From an uncultured Eubacteriales bacterium (GTDB taxonomy: Bacteria; Bacillota; Clostridia; Oscillospirales; Acutalibacteraceae), in NCBI GenBank assembly GCA_934486755.1, contig CAKSQT010000030.1, positions 1 to 20,780 of the forward strand: DNA of 20,780 nucleotides, written 5' to 3'. Of the stretch, positions 13,621-20,780 are shown piece after piece. The notes below the pieces were generated by a model, which worked only from the letters and a program-made list of their open reading frames with translations, did no database searches and was not told where the DNA came from. Both the position numbers and the translations under genes were made by a program. Numbering within the stretch: the first letter of the stretch is position 1; each line of letters opens with the position of its first letter.

Positions 13621-14439
13621 TTAAAATCCGCGGCCTGCGCCGCCACCGCCGAACGAACCGCCGCCGCCCGAAAATCCGCCGAAACCTCCGCCTCGGCTGC
13701 CTGAACCGCCTGAAAAACCTCCAAAGCCGCCCGTTCCTCCGAATCCTCCCGGGCCGTGCGGACCGCCGAACCAGAAAAATCGGCGCAGTCTTCTTCCGAA
13801 TATAAGCCATATTACAATAACAATTACAATAAGAATTGCCCAAGAAGCGGCAACCTCCTTGGAGTATTCCGAAAGCGGAGATTCCTCTTTTATGGAATCA
13901 ATAGGCGTATAATTTTCATCAGGCTCGATACCGTACTCTATATAAACCTCATTAACGACGGCATTGCATACAGCGACAAGGCCTTTTGAAAAATCATCGC
14001 TTTTGAAATAATCAAGACCATAAATATCAATTATTCTTCCTGTTTTACTGTCGGGCAAAGCGCCTTCAAGACCCTCGCCTATCGCAATATATATTTCACG
14101 GTCTTCCTTTGAAAGCAGAATAACAACGCCGTCGTCCTTTTCCTTACTGCCTACTCCCCACTCGTCGCCAAGCTCGGTAGCGTAATCGGCAGGCTCGGTG
14201 CCGTCAAGGCTCATAATTGTGACCACGACCACCTGAGCGCCCGTTTGCTCGTTTAAAGCGGCGCATTTTTGATAGATAGCGTCTTCGTCGGCGCTGTCAA
14301 TAACTTCCGCAAAGTCGTTAACGAAAAAGCGTTCGGTATGCTCGGGGTATTTACTGCCGCCGCTCCCGTCACAGCCTGCAAAACACACTACCGCCAACAG
14401 AACCGCGGCAAAAATGCTAAAAAATCTTTTCATACTCAT
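13621..14439 (-). CDS. TPM-domain lipoprotein with glycine-rich tail (YgcG family)
   Basis: 272 residues. The N-terminal lipoprotein signal ends in CFAGC, lipidated C23. The TPM domain (TLP18.3/Psb32/MOLO-1) spans about 38-165, with the family start FVNDFAEVIDSADEDAI, the strand VVVVTIMSLDG (70-80), GDEWGVGSKEKDDGVVILLS (91-110) and EIYIAIGEGLEGALPD (115-130). A membrane helix at about 198-215 (ASWAILIVIVIVIWLIFG) is followed by a basic patch. The final 46 residues are nearly all G, F and S (GGFGGTGGFGGFSGG..., ending GGGGAGRGF), which is usual for this family. lemA lies directly upstream, overlapping by one base (TAATG). LemA and TPM proteins are often neighbours and are thought to act together in the envelope; the exact function is not established. 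No strong ribosome binding site is seen, so coupling is likely. Confidence 0.92.
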   Translation of the reverse strand: MSMKRFFSIFAAVLLAVVCFAGCDGSGGSKYPEHTERFFVNDFAEVIDSADEDAIYQKCAALNEQTGAQVVVVTIMSLDGTEPADYATELGDEWGVGSKEKDDGVVILLSKEDREIYIAIGEGLEGALPDSKTGRIIDIYGLDYFKSDDFSKGLVAVCNAVVNEVYIEYGIEPDENYTPIDSIKEESPLSEYSKEVAASWAILIVIVIVIWLIFGRRLRRFFWFGGPHGPGGFGGTGGFGGFSGGSGSRGGGFGGFSGGGGSFGGGGAGRGF

Positions 14440-15011
14440 TAATCAAACGACACCTGAGGAACGCTGTCGCTGCCCTCGCTTGCCTCAAAATAATCAACCG
14501 CGTCAAAGCCGAAAATCGACGCTATTATATTTTTAGGGAATTTTTTGATTGCCACATTGTATTCATTGGCATATTCGTTATAGTCCTTGCGGGCTTTTGC
14601 AATTCTGTTTTCGGTGCCTGCAAGTTCATCGGTCAAAGCGGTATATTGCTTATCCGCCTTTAACTCTGGGTACGCTTCGGTAACCGCGTTTACCCAAACC
14701 GAAATTGCGCTGTTGAGTTGATCAGAAGCGGCTGCCTCCTCCCCAACGGACGAAGCCTTTGAAACGGCGGAACGCGCCTCGGTAACAGCGGTGAAGGTTG
14801 ACTGCTCGTAATCCGAATAACCCTTTACGGTAGAAACAAAGTTCGGTATAAGATCAGCACGGCGTTGCAGTTGGGTCGAAATGACCGACCTTGCCTGTTC
14901 GACCTTTTGCTGGCGTTCAATAAAACCGTTATAGGTTCCCGCAACCGAAGCTATTATGATTACGACGAGCGCCGCAACGACGGCTAAAACAATAAAGCCT
15001 TTCTTTTTCAT
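14439..15011 (-). CDS. lemA: LemA family protein
   Basis: 190 residues, the usual LemA length. A basic start (MKKK) and one N-terminal membrane helix (about 5-24) are followed by a helical domain. Family signatures are GTYNGFIERQQKVEQARSVI (25-44), the highly conserved LQRRADLIPNFVSTVKGY (48-65), AVTEAYPELKADKQYTALTDEL (near 110-130) and the end motif YNVAIKKFPKNIIASIFGF. A consensus AGGAGG (15020-15025) sits 8 bases before the ATG. It is the first gene of an operon with the TPM lipoprotein and the S11 peptidase. Function is not firmly known; envelope-related by association. Confidence 0.96.
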   Translation of the reverse strand: MKKKGFIVLAVVAALVVIIIASVAGTYNGFIERQQKVEQARSVISTQLQRRADLIPNFVSTVKGYSDYEQSTFTAVTEARSAVSKASSVGEEAAASDQLNSAISVWVNAVTEAYPELKADKQYTALTDELAGTENRIAKARKDYNEYANEYNVAIKKFPKNIIASIFGFDAVDYFEASEGSDSVPQVSFD

Positions 15012-15048
15012 ATTTTTATCCTCCTATGAAAATACACAACTTATGATT

Positions 15049-15077
15049 ATTATAATATATTATGCTCAATAAATCTA
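15049..15077 (-). promoter_or_regulatory. Probable lemA operon promoter
   Basis: Minus strand: perfect TATAAT (plus 15049-15054) with a weak -35 (TAGATT, 15072-15077) at 17 bases. The A+T-rich surroundings make the exact box uncertain. Confidence 0.45.
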
Positions 15078-15098
15078 CCCCTGTTTTTACCAATATAT

Positions 15099-15127
15099 TT
15101 GCAAAAACGGGTTCGGTGTGTTATTAT
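15099..15127 (+). promoter_or_regulatory. Promoter of the IclR-family regulator gene, extended -10
   Basis: TTGCAA (-35, 15099-15104), 17-base spacer, TATTAT (-10, 15122-15127) preceded by TGT. The predicted start is near 15134, about 24 bases before the ATG. The TGAAACAA repeats seen before eda are not found here. Confidence 0.7.
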
Positions 15128-15157
15128 ATATCTTGAATTAATTTTTAGGAGCATTAT

Positions 15158-15907
15158 ATGGACGACCGAAATTGTATACAATCCGTTGAACGCGTTTTCA
15201 ATTTGATTGAATTGCTCTGCGAAAACGGGCAAATGGGCGTAACTGAGCTTTCAAATGCGTCAGGTTTACATAAAACCACTATTCACAGATTTATTAATTC
15301 GCTCTGTGTTCTCGGATATGCCGAAAAATGCGAAGACAACGAAAAATACAGATTAACCTTAAAATTTTTGAAAATCTCCGCCGCTATGCTTGCAAGCACC
15401 GACATTCGCAAAAATGCGCGCCCTGTTCTGGAACGCCTGCCGTCGCTCACAGGCGAAACGGTTCACCTTGTTGAACGTTGCGGCAACGACATAGTTTATA
15501 TAGATAAATTTGAATCCTATACAAACTCGGTAAGAATGGTATCGCGAATAGGCTTGTCCCTGCCGATGATATATACCGCGGTTGGCAAAGCCATTTTGGC
15601 AACGCTTGACGACAGTGAAATAAAATCAATATGGGACGGCACCGCAATCATTGCAAAAACGCCGAAAACTATAACCAATTTTTCGGTCTTTATGAGTGAA
15701 ATATCAAAGGTCCGCGAAAACGGATACGCCGTTGACGACGAGGAAAACGAACTCGGCGTAAGGTGCGTTGCCGCCGCAATACCCGACATAGACGGTCATT
15801 GCAGGTATGCTTTCAGTGTATCCGCTCCCATTTCAAGAATGGACAAAGAAAAACTCACAGCAACCGCAGAAACGGTGCTTAAATGCAAGGAAGAAATAAC
15901 TAAATAA
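15158..15907 (+). CDS. IclR-family transcriptional regulator
   Basis: 249 residues, the standard length. The N-terminal winged helix-turn-helix spans about 8-70 (SVERVFNLIELLCENGQMGVTELSNASGLHKTTIHRFINSL), with LHKTTIHRFI as recognition helix. A linker leads to the GAF-like effector domain from about 80 to 249. Its conserved IclR patterns include ETVHLVERCGNDIVYIDKFES, GLSLPMIYTAVGKAILA (a PLYCTAVGKAILA variant), ENGYAVDDEENELGVRCVAAAIPD and the ISAPISRM-like AFSVSAPISRM. AGGAG lies 6 bases before the ATG. It stands alone between the divergent lemA operon and the convergent translation operon. The family includes KdgR repressors of keto-deoxygluconate metabolism; regulation of eda-kdgK in this window is a hypothesis, not shown by the protein sequence. 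Confidence 0.95.
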   Translation: MDDRNCIQSVERVFNLIELLCENGQMGVTELSNASGLHKTTIHRFINSLCVLGYAEKCEDNEKYRLTLKFLKISAAMLASTDIRKNARPVLERLPSLTGETVHLVERCGNDIVYIDKFESYTNSVRMVSRIGLSLPMIYTAVGKAILATLDDSEIKSIWDGTAIIAKTPKTITNFSVFMSEISKVRENGYAVDDEENELGVRCVAAAIPDIDGHCRYAFSVSAPISRMDKEKLTATAETVLKCKEEITK

Positions 15908-15915
15908 TCAATCCA

Positions 15916-15945
15916 AAAGTCGGCTCGTGATTACGAACCGACTTT
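15916..15945. terminator. Bidirectional terminator overlapping the MscS stop codon
   Basis: AAAGTCGG (15916-15923) pairs with CCGACTTT (15938-15945). After one C/A mismatch, TCG (15925-15927) pairs with CGA (15934-15936), leaving a 6-base loop. Plus-strand downstream is ATTTTCTTT, and minus-strand downstream is TTGG after the stem T's. The stop codon of the convergent MscS gene (15931-15933) lies in the loop. Confidence 0.8.
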
Positions 15946-16743
15946 ATTTTCTTTAATGCTTACATCTAACTGATTGAAAGGAACGGTAATACCGTTTTTA
16001 TCAAACGTTTTCTTAACCAAATCCAAGACGTCAAAATAAACCGTCCAATAATCCTCGGTTTTGCACCACACCCTGACTAACACATCAACGGAGCTTTGGG
16101 CGTATTCATTTACCCTTACAAAAATTTCCTCATCTTTCAAAACAAGCGGATAATTTTTAAGCGCGTCCGTGACCGAGCTTTTAACCAGCTCGATATCATC
16201 ATCATAGCTTACCGAAAAAGTATGGTCTACACGCAGTTTTTCCTCCTGCGACATATTTATTGTCTTACTTCCCATAATGCTGCCGTTCGGTATAATAACG
16301 TGTCTATTATCGTAGGTTCTTATTGTCGTATGCATTAAGTCAACCTGCAAAACCGTGCCCACCTTACCGTCTATCTCGACGATATCGCCTGTTGCAAATC
16401 TCGGCGAAAGGAAAAGCAAAATTCCGCCCGCTATATTGCTTAAAGAATCTTTAAGCGCAAGCGCAATGCCGACCGCGGCGGCGGACAGAGCCGCAAGCAA
16501 GCCTGTGGTCGATATGCCGAGCGCATTAAGCGCCGAAAGCAGAATTATGATATAAACCACGATTTTTACCGTTTTGGCAATAAATCTTATAAGCGATTCG
16601 TCCATATGCGTCCGTGAAAGCGAACGTATAATCAGCCTTGAAAGATATTTTGCCGCAAAATATCCGACAACTACTATCAGCGCCGCCTTTAAGATATGAA
16701 CCAAGTTCTGTTCAAGCTGCAACCATTCAAATTTAAGAAGCAT
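15931..16743 (-). CDS. Small-conductance mechanosensitive channel, MscS family
   Basis: 270 residues, three membrane helices (about 14-34, 56-76, 80-112) and a soluble beta/alpha vestibule. The pore helix TM3 has the glycine/alanine pattern of MscS (LLAALSAAAVGIALALKDSLSNIAGGILLFLSP). It is followed by FATGDIVEIDGKVGTV (116-131) and the loop HVIIPNGSIMGSKTIN (148-163), both diagnostic for the beta domain. It opens under membrane tension to release osmolytes on hypo-osmotic shock. Start and ribF stop are directly adjacent (TAAATG), with AAGAAGGG as ribosome binding site, so it is co-transcribed with the translation operon, of which it is the last member. Its last four codons and stop form part of a terminator hairpin. 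Confidence 0.95.
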   Translation of the reverse strand: MLLKFEWLQLEQNLVHILKAALIVVVGYFAAKYLSRLIIRSLSRTHMDESLIRFIAKTVKIVVYIIILLSALNALGISTTGLLAALSAAAVGIALALKDSLSNIAGGILLFLSPRFATGDIVEIDGKVGTVLQVDLMHTTIRTYDNRHVIIPNGSIMGSKTINMSQEEKLRVDHTFSVSYDDDIELVKSSVTDALKNYPLVLKDEEIFVRVNEYAQSSVDVLVRVWCKTEDYWTVYFDVLDLVKKTFDKNGITVPFNQLDVSIKENKVGS

Positions 16744-17592
16744 TTACAAACCCTTCTTTGCAATTAGAATATCTTTTGAAATTTGATTTTTCAATTCTTC
16801 TATTGAATTAAATTTAGTCTCGCCGCGCAAAAACCGCAACGGACAAATTTCTATCTCTTTCCCGTAAAGGTCGCCGCAAAAAGAGTCAATATAGGTTTCG
16901 CTTATCACAAAATCCGATGGATAGGTAGGTCTTATGCCTATATTGGTTATTCCGAAGTGTTCGGCCCCTTCAAACCTGACCAGCACGCTGTATACGCCGA
17001 ATTTTAGTTTTACCAGCGAATCGGGATAGCGCTGATTTACCGTAGGAAAGCCTATGGTGCGCCCGCGTCTGTCCCCGTGAATAACTTCCGATGTATAAGA
17101 AAATTTGCAAGACATAAGTTTGTTTGCCGAAGCTACATCGCCGTTTTTAAGCATATCGCGTATCAACGAAGATGAAACGGGTTTTCCGCCGCTTAAAACA
17201 GGCTCGCAGCATCTTAATTCAATGCCGTTTTCATTGCAAAAGTTTTGCAATGTTTTTACATCGCCTGCGCCGTTATGCCCGAATCGGTAATTAAAACCGC
17301 AGGATATTAACGACGGCGAAAATTTATTCTTCAAAAATGCCAAAAATTCCTGCGGCGTTTCATTTCTGACCTTTTCAAAATCAAGCATATAAACATCGTC
17401 TATACCTATGCCGTGCAATATTCTGACCTTTTTTTCGGGAGTCATAAGCGAATCTTTGGTTCCGCCCATGACTAATTTCGGAGCCTCGCTGAAAATGACC
17501 GCCGTTTTATGAAAACCGTCGGGCATATCAAGAACAGCGCGGTGTCCCAAATGAACCCCGTCAAAGGTGCCAAGCGCAATTGCATTACTCAT
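16744..17592 (-). CDS. ribF: Bifunctional riboflavin kinase / FAD synthetase RibF
   Basis: 282 residues from ATG 17592. It converts riboflavin to FMN and FMN to FAD. The N-terminal nucleotidyltransferase domain has GTFDGVHLGHR (8-18, with HxGH at 14-17), NYRFGHNGAGD (101-111) and the ISSTLIR-type motif SSSLIRD (140-146). The C-terminal flavokinase domain has GRTIGFPTVN (177-186), TNIGIRPT (216-223) and SETYIDSF (231-238). It is a little shorter than typical RibF (about 305-315). A TTG at 17598 would add two residues, but AAGGTGA lies right against it and sits about 6 bases from the ATG, so the ATG is preferred. The start overlaps the truB end by 8 bases. Confidence 0.96.
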   Translation of the reverse strand: MSNAIALGTFDGVHLGHRAVLDMPDGFHKTAVIFSEAPKLVMGGTKDSLMTPEKKVRILHGIGIDDVYMLDFEKVRNETPQEFLAFLKNKFSPSLISCGFNYRFGHNGAGDVKTLQNFCNENGIELRCCEPVLSGGKPVSSSLIRDMLKNGDVASANKLMSCKFSYTSEVIHGDRRGRTIGFPTVNQRYPDSLVKLKFGVYSVLVRFEGAEHFGITNIGIRPTYPSDFVISETYIDSFCGDLYGKEIEICPLRFLRGETKFNSIEELKNQISKDILIAKKGL

Positions 17593-18484
17593 TTTCAATC
17601 ACCTTCGGATAGTTGATTATGCACTTAATTCCTATCTGCGCTCTATCGCAGTCCGCATACCCTACGCCTAAAAACAAACCGCCGTTTTTAACACGGAACA
17701 GCTCACCGTCTGACGGCGATATTCCTTTAAGGCGCTCAAACCCAAGCTGACCGCCGTTACAAAAGCGTGTTGCCTGTTTTTCGGTAACTTGAAGTTCGGG
17801 TAAATGCGCAACCGCGCTTTCTTCGTTTATCAGGTATTCGCCTATACTGTCGGCAGTAAGGTCTTCAAGTCTTACGCAATCTGAAATATTTATTCCCGCG
17901 GCATAGGTTCTTTCAAGCGAGGTAAGTACCGCGCCGCAACCCAAATAATCCCCAATATCACGAACAAGGGAACGTATATACGTCCCCTTTGAAACATACA
18001 CATCAAAAGAAAATGTGTTTTCCTTAAATTCGGTAAGTTCAATAGAAAAAACTTCAATTTCCCTGCTCGCGACCTCGGTTTCTATTCCCTTGCGCGCGAG
18101 CTTATAAAGCGGAACTCCGTTTTTTTTAAGCGCGCTGAACATAGGCGGCTTTTGCATCTGCCTGCCCGTAAAACGGCTAAGAGCGTTTTCAAGCGCTCCG
18201 CGCGTAACGTTTACTTCGCTTTGTTTTATTACGCTGCCCGTTATATCCTCCGTATCGGTAGTAATGCCGAGAACGGCGGTTGCGCGGTAGCGTTTATCGG
18301 CGTCAAGCATATATGATGACAGTGCGGTGGCTCTGCCTATTAAAACAGGAAGAACGCCCGTTGCCATAGGGTCAAGGGTACCTGTATGCCCCACACGCTT
18401 TTCACCGCTCATTCTTCTGACTGCCGCAACCGCGCCGAAAGAGGTTATACCGCTCGGCTTATTTAGGAGCAACAATCCCTGCAT
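17585..18484 (-). CDS. truB: tRNA pseudouridine(55) synthase TruB
   Basis: 299 residues. It makes pseudouridine 55 in the T-loop of tRNAs. Visible features are the start GLLLLNKPSGITSFGAV, the catalytic motif GHTGTLDPMATGVLPV with catalytic D38, RYRATAVLGITTDTEDITG (65-83), the QKPPMFSALKKNGVPLYKLARKG region (near 110-132) and SKGTYIRSLVRDIG (near 164-177). The C-terminal part (from about 230) is a PUA-like RNA-binding domain. The ATG has GGAGG 6 bases upstream and overlaps the nrnA end by 26 bases. It keeps the standard Firmicutes order between nrnA and ribF. Confidence 0.97.
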   Translation of the reverse strand: MQGLLLLNKPSGITSFGAVAAVRRMSGEKRVGHTGTLDPMATGVLPVLIGRATALSSYMLDADKRYRATAVLGITTDTEDITGSVIKQSEVNVTRGALENALSRFTGRQMQKPPMFSALKKNGVPLYKLARKGIETEVASREIEVFSIELTEFKENTFSFDVYVSKGTYIRSLVRDIGDYLGCGAVLTSLERTYAAGINISDCVRLEDLTADSIGEYLINEESAVAHLPELQVTEKQATRFCNGGQLGFERLKGISPSDGELFRVKNGGLFLGVGYADCDRAQIGIKCIINYPKVIENE

Positions 18485-19463
18485 AGGCTTCCTCCATTAC
18501 CTCTTTAACGGCGGTAAGAACCTTATCCTTTGCCTCGTCAAGCGTACCCGTGACGCTTGCGCCCGCCGCTGCCTTATGACCGCCGCCGCCGAGTTTTTTG
18601 CATATACGCGACGCGTCAAGCGGCGGATATGTTCTTAAAGAAACTTTATACTCGTTGTCGTCGGTCTGTTTTATAGTAACTCCCGCTTCAACGCCTTCCA
18701 CACTGCGTGAAATAACCGCAATTCCTTCAAGCTCAGTGCCGCTACAACCCGTCTTTTCCTGCATATCGGCAGTAACGGAAAGCAGCATACATTTTCCGCC
18801 GAAATGAAATTCGGAGGTATCAAGCACCATTCTTTCAAGCTCTATAAGATTACGGGATTTCGTATCAAACATAAGTTTATTTATGTCTGGCGCTGAGATA
18901 TTGTAATCGTAAAGCTGAGAAGCGATTATATGGGTTTTCGCCGTAACATTTGAATACTTAAAGCAGCCTGTATCGGTAACTATACCTGTATACAGTGCTT
19001 TTGCAGTAACATCATTTATATTTACCTTCATAATATTCAGCAGCTCAAATATTGCCTCCGCCGTTGCAGACGCGTCGGCGTCAAGGTAAAGATTTTTGGC
19101 AAAACGCATATTGGAAATATGGTGATCTATATTAATATCCACTATATCCCCGAATTCCTGTTCAAGCGAACCGAGCAGTTTTGAATCTGCCACGTCAACC
19201 GCGACTACGGTTGCATTTTCGCGCTTTACGTGGTCGGTCTTCCCCGCAAAATAATCATACTTTTTCGGTATCACATCGGGACACAGAACGCAGGCGGTCT
19301 TGCCTATCTCGTTGAGTCCGTAATACAATGCATAAGCCGAACCGAGCGTATCACCGTCAGGCGACGCATGGGTCAGTATAATATAATTATCGTGTTTTTT
19401 CAAATACCTTGCCGTCTGCTTCAAGGTAAGCATACGGCAGCCGGTATCATTATTTTTCCTCAT
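18459..19463 (-). CDS. nrnA: DHH-family oligoribonuclease / pAp phosphatase NrnA
   Basis: 334 residues from ATG 19463. NrnA degrades short oligoribonucleotides and dephosphorylates 3'-phosphoadenosine 5'-phosphate in the cytoplasm. DHH motifs: THASPDGDTLG (31-41; H32, D36, D38), AVDVAD (88-93; D90), IDHHISN (112-118; the DHH) and IVTDTG (161-166; D164). The DHHA1 substrate motif GGGGHKAAAG lies at 292-301. A TTG at 19490 gives nine more residues. ATG 19463 is preferred because GGAG lies about 9 bases upstream and the extra residues (IRLTEKEK) match nothing conserved. The start overlaps the rbfA end by 14 bases. Confidence 0.94.
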   Translation of the reverse strand: MRKNNDTGCRMLTLKQTARYLKKHDNYIILTHASPDGDTLGSAYALYYGLNEIGKTACVLCPDVIPKKYDYFAGKTDHVKRENATVVAVDVADSKLLGSLEQEFGDIVDINIDHHISNMRFAKNLYLDADASATAEAIFELLNIMKVNINDVTAKALYTGIVTDTGCFKYSNVTAKTHIIASQLYDYNISAPDINKLMFDTKSRNLIELERMVLDTSEFHFGGKCMLLSVTADMQEKTGCSGTELEGIAVISRSVEGVEAGVTIKQTDDNEYKVSLRTYPPLDASRICKKLGGGGHKAAAGASVTGTLDEAKDKVLTAVKEVMEEAYAGIVAPK

Positions 19464-19812
19464 TTTTTCTTTCTCCGTTAAACGAATCAATTATTCTTGA
19501 AATGTCAGCGCTTTTTTCTATGGAATCATCGGCTATAAAGCGCAGCTCGGGCACCTTGCGGAGCGTCAGTCGACTGCCAAGCTCGTGCCGCAGAAATCCA
19601 GCGGCCCCTTTTAAAGCCTTGACGGATTCCAAGGTTTTGTCATAACCCTCAATAGCGCTTACATAGACGGTTGCATAGGACAGATCGCCCGAAACATCCA
19701 CCTTAACAATGCTTAACAGCTTGCTGACGCGCGGGTCTTTTACTTCACGCAGAAGCTCTGACAGAGCAATTTTTATATCCGATGTTATCCGATTGATCTT
19801 ATAACCAGCCAT
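19450..19812 (-). CDS. rbfA: 30S ribosome-binding factor RbfA
   Basis: 120 residues, the normal length for this single KH-domain assembly factor that binds the 30S subunit and acts in 16S rRNA 5'-end maturation and cold adaptation. The KH-like pattern is clear: helix INRITSDIKIALSELLREVKDPRV (7-30), strands LSIVKVDVSGDLSYATVYVSAI (33-54), helix ESVKALKGAAGFLRHELGSRL (62-82) and final strand VPELRFIADDSIEKSADISRIID. The ATG shares one base with the infB stop (TGATG). Gene order infB-rbfA-nrnA is the usual Firmicutes one. Confidence 0.96.
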   Translation of the reverse strand: MAGYKINRITSDIKIALSELLREVKDPRVSKLLSIVKVDVSGDLSYATVYVSAIEGYDKTLESVKALKGAAGFLRHELGSRLTLRKVPELRFIADDSIEKSADISRIIDSFNGERKNEEK

Positions 19813-20780
19813 CAGTCTCTGTACTCCTCCATTACAAACGCCTCGAAAATGTCGCCCTCTTTAATATCCGAAAACTTTTCAAGGCCGATACCGCACTCAT
19901 AACCGTGGGCAACCTCTTTTACATCGTCCTTGAAACGGCGCAGAGAATCAATTTTATCCTCGGCTATTACTATTCCGTCACGTACTATACGTATCTGGCA
20001 GGCGCGTGTTACCTTACCGTTTGTTATATAGCAACCCGCAATCGTGCCGACATTGGAAATTTTGTAGGTGTTGCGTACCTCGACCGTTCCGAGTATATTC
20101 TCACGGTATTTAGGAGCAAGCATACCTTTCATAGCCGCCTCTATCTCCTCGATACAGTCGTAAATTACGCGGTACATACGCATATCAACGCCGTCACGTT
20201 CAGCCGCGGTTTTGGCAACGGGATCGGGACGTACGTTAAATCCTACTATAATAGCTCCCGAAGTCTGGGCAAGCATAACGTCCGATTCGTTTATCGCACC
20301 GACGCCGCCGTGAATAACCTTAACGCGGACCTCGTCGTTGCTGAGTTTTTCAAGACTTTGTTTAACGGCTTCAACGCTTCCCTGAACGTCCGCTTTGACT
20401 ATTATGCCGAGTTCTTTGAGTTCACCCTCGCTGAGCTGGCTGAACAGATTATCAAGCGTGACCTTCTGTTTCGCGTTAAAGATTTCTTCCTTGGCTTTCT
20501 GTTTTCTCTGTTCGACAAGCTGACGTGCAAGGCGTTCATCGGAAACAGCGTCAAACGTATCGCCCGCCGCAGGCGTTTCGGCAAGACCCGTCATCTCAAC
20601 AGGAACCGACGGTCCCGCTGTTTTCAGTTCTATACCGTTTTCGTTTGTCATTACGCGGACTCTGCCGACGGCTGTACCCGCAACGATAATATCGCCCGTG
20701 TTAAGCGTACCGTTCTGAACAAGCAGGGTAGCCTCAGGGCCGCGGCCCTTATCAAGCCTTGCTTCAATAACAACGCACTT
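19812..20780 (-). CDS. infB: Translation initiation factor IF-2, C-terminal part
   Basis: Partial: the frame is open to the right edge, giving 322 C-terminal residues; the N-terminal region and the G domain are outside the window. The internal ATG at 20651 is not the start: coding continues upstream with KCVVIEARLDKGRGPEATLL, a conserved IF-2 stretch of domain II, then LVQNGTLNTGDIIVAG. A helical linker follows (RLARQLVEQRKQKAKEE). Domain III is seen in ELGIIVKADVQGSVEAVKQSL and VIHGGVGAINESDVMLA. Domain IV, which binds formyl-methionyl-tRNA, is seen near the end (ILGTVEVRNTYKISNVGTIAGCYI, HGYECGIGLEKFSDIKEGD). IF-2 guides the initiator tRNA to the 30S subunit. It heads the visible part of the translation operon. 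Confidence 0.97.
   Translation of the reverse strand, partial: KCVVIEARLDKGRGPEATLLVQNGTLNTGDIIVAGTAVGRVRVMTNENGIELKTAGPSVPVEMTGLAETPAAGDTFDAVSDERLARQLVEQRKQKAKEEIFNAKQKVTLDNLFSQLSEGELKELGIIVKADVQGSVEAVKQSLEKLSNDEVRVKVIHGGVGAINESDVMLAQTSGAIIVGFNVRPDPVAKTAAERDGVDMRMYRVIYDCIEEIEAAMKGMLAPKYRENILGTVEVRNTYKISNVGTIAGCYITNGKVTRACQIRIVRDGIVIAEDKIDSLRRFKDDVKEVAHGYECGIGLEKFSDIKEGDIFEAFVMEEYRD

Noticed and set aside
13621..13760. Tandem DNA repeat array
   Set aside because: The repetition comes from Gly-Gly-Phe codons of a low-complexity protein tail typical of TPM-domain proteins; there is no regular DNA unit.
13494..13843. Arginine-rich and alanine-rich frames on the minus strand around 13.6 kb
   Set aside because: They are alternative readings of the glycine codons in the TPM protein tail and the start of the S11 gene.
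20402..20651. infB starting at the internal ATG 20651
   Set aside because: Conserved IF-2 domain II coding continues upstream to the right edge, so this methionine is internal.
1..20780. CRISPR arrays, insertion sequences, prophage genes, toxin-antitoxin pairs
   Set aside because: None found on either strand; all intergenic space is explained by promoters, operators and terminators.

Overview
The window reads as a chromosomal core segment of a low-to-moderate-GC Gram-positive bacterium. It most likely comes from the class Clostridia (Oscillospiraceae/Ruminococcaceae type), though I cannot name the genus. Four things point there: strong AGGAGG-type ribosome binding sites; sigma-A-like promoters, several with an extended -10; a PadR / four-helix membrane protein / DUF4097-like cassette; and the Firmicutes gene order infB-rbfA-nrnA-truB-ribF. 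I see no phage genes, transposases, CRISPR array, rRNA or complete tRNA. Coding density is very high, and no stretch longer than about 165 bases lacks a gene.

Layout. (1) Minus, 1-1340: a self-regulated padR operon (PadR, four-TM membrane protein, DUF4097-like protein cut by the left edge). (2) Plus, 1544-4362: trkA-trkH potassium uptake. (3) Minus, 4421-5953: mnmE (tRNA U34 modification GTPase) followed by an unrecognised 51-residue membrane protein. (4) Plus, 6118-7775: eda-kdgK, the last two steps of 2-keto-3-deoxygluconate catabolism, behind a strong promoter with an operator-like repeat cluster. (5) Minus, 7838-10806: an orphan oligopeptide-binding-type lipoprotein and brnQ (branched-chain amino acid carrier), each with its own promoter. 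(6) Plus, 10938-12427: a SEDS cell-wall polymerase (RodA/FtsW type) and a small protein with two plausible starts. (7) Minus, 12475-15011: lemA, a TPM-domain lipoprotein and a D,D-carboxypeptidase-type S11 peptidase. (8) Plus, 15158-15907: an IclR-family regulator. (9) Minus, 15931-20780: infB (partial), rbfA, nrnA, truB, ribF and an MscS-type channel, a tightly overlapping translation/RNA operon whose promoter lies beyond the right edge.

Organisation. Transcription direction switches eight times in about 20 kb. All four convergent junctions carry one compact hairpin that can end transcripts from both sides. At 15916-15945 that hairpin is built from the last codons and stop codon of the MscS gene. 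The four divergent junctions have recognisable back-to-back promoters, some weak.

Nothing here is an obvious new defence or mobile system. The points most worth a second look are the 51-residue gene behind mnmE, the dual-start small protein behind the SEDS gene, the operator-like repeats before eda (with an IclR gene elsewhere in the window), the hairpin in the brnQ leader, the PadR operator wrapped around a -35 box, and the terminator embedded in a coding end.
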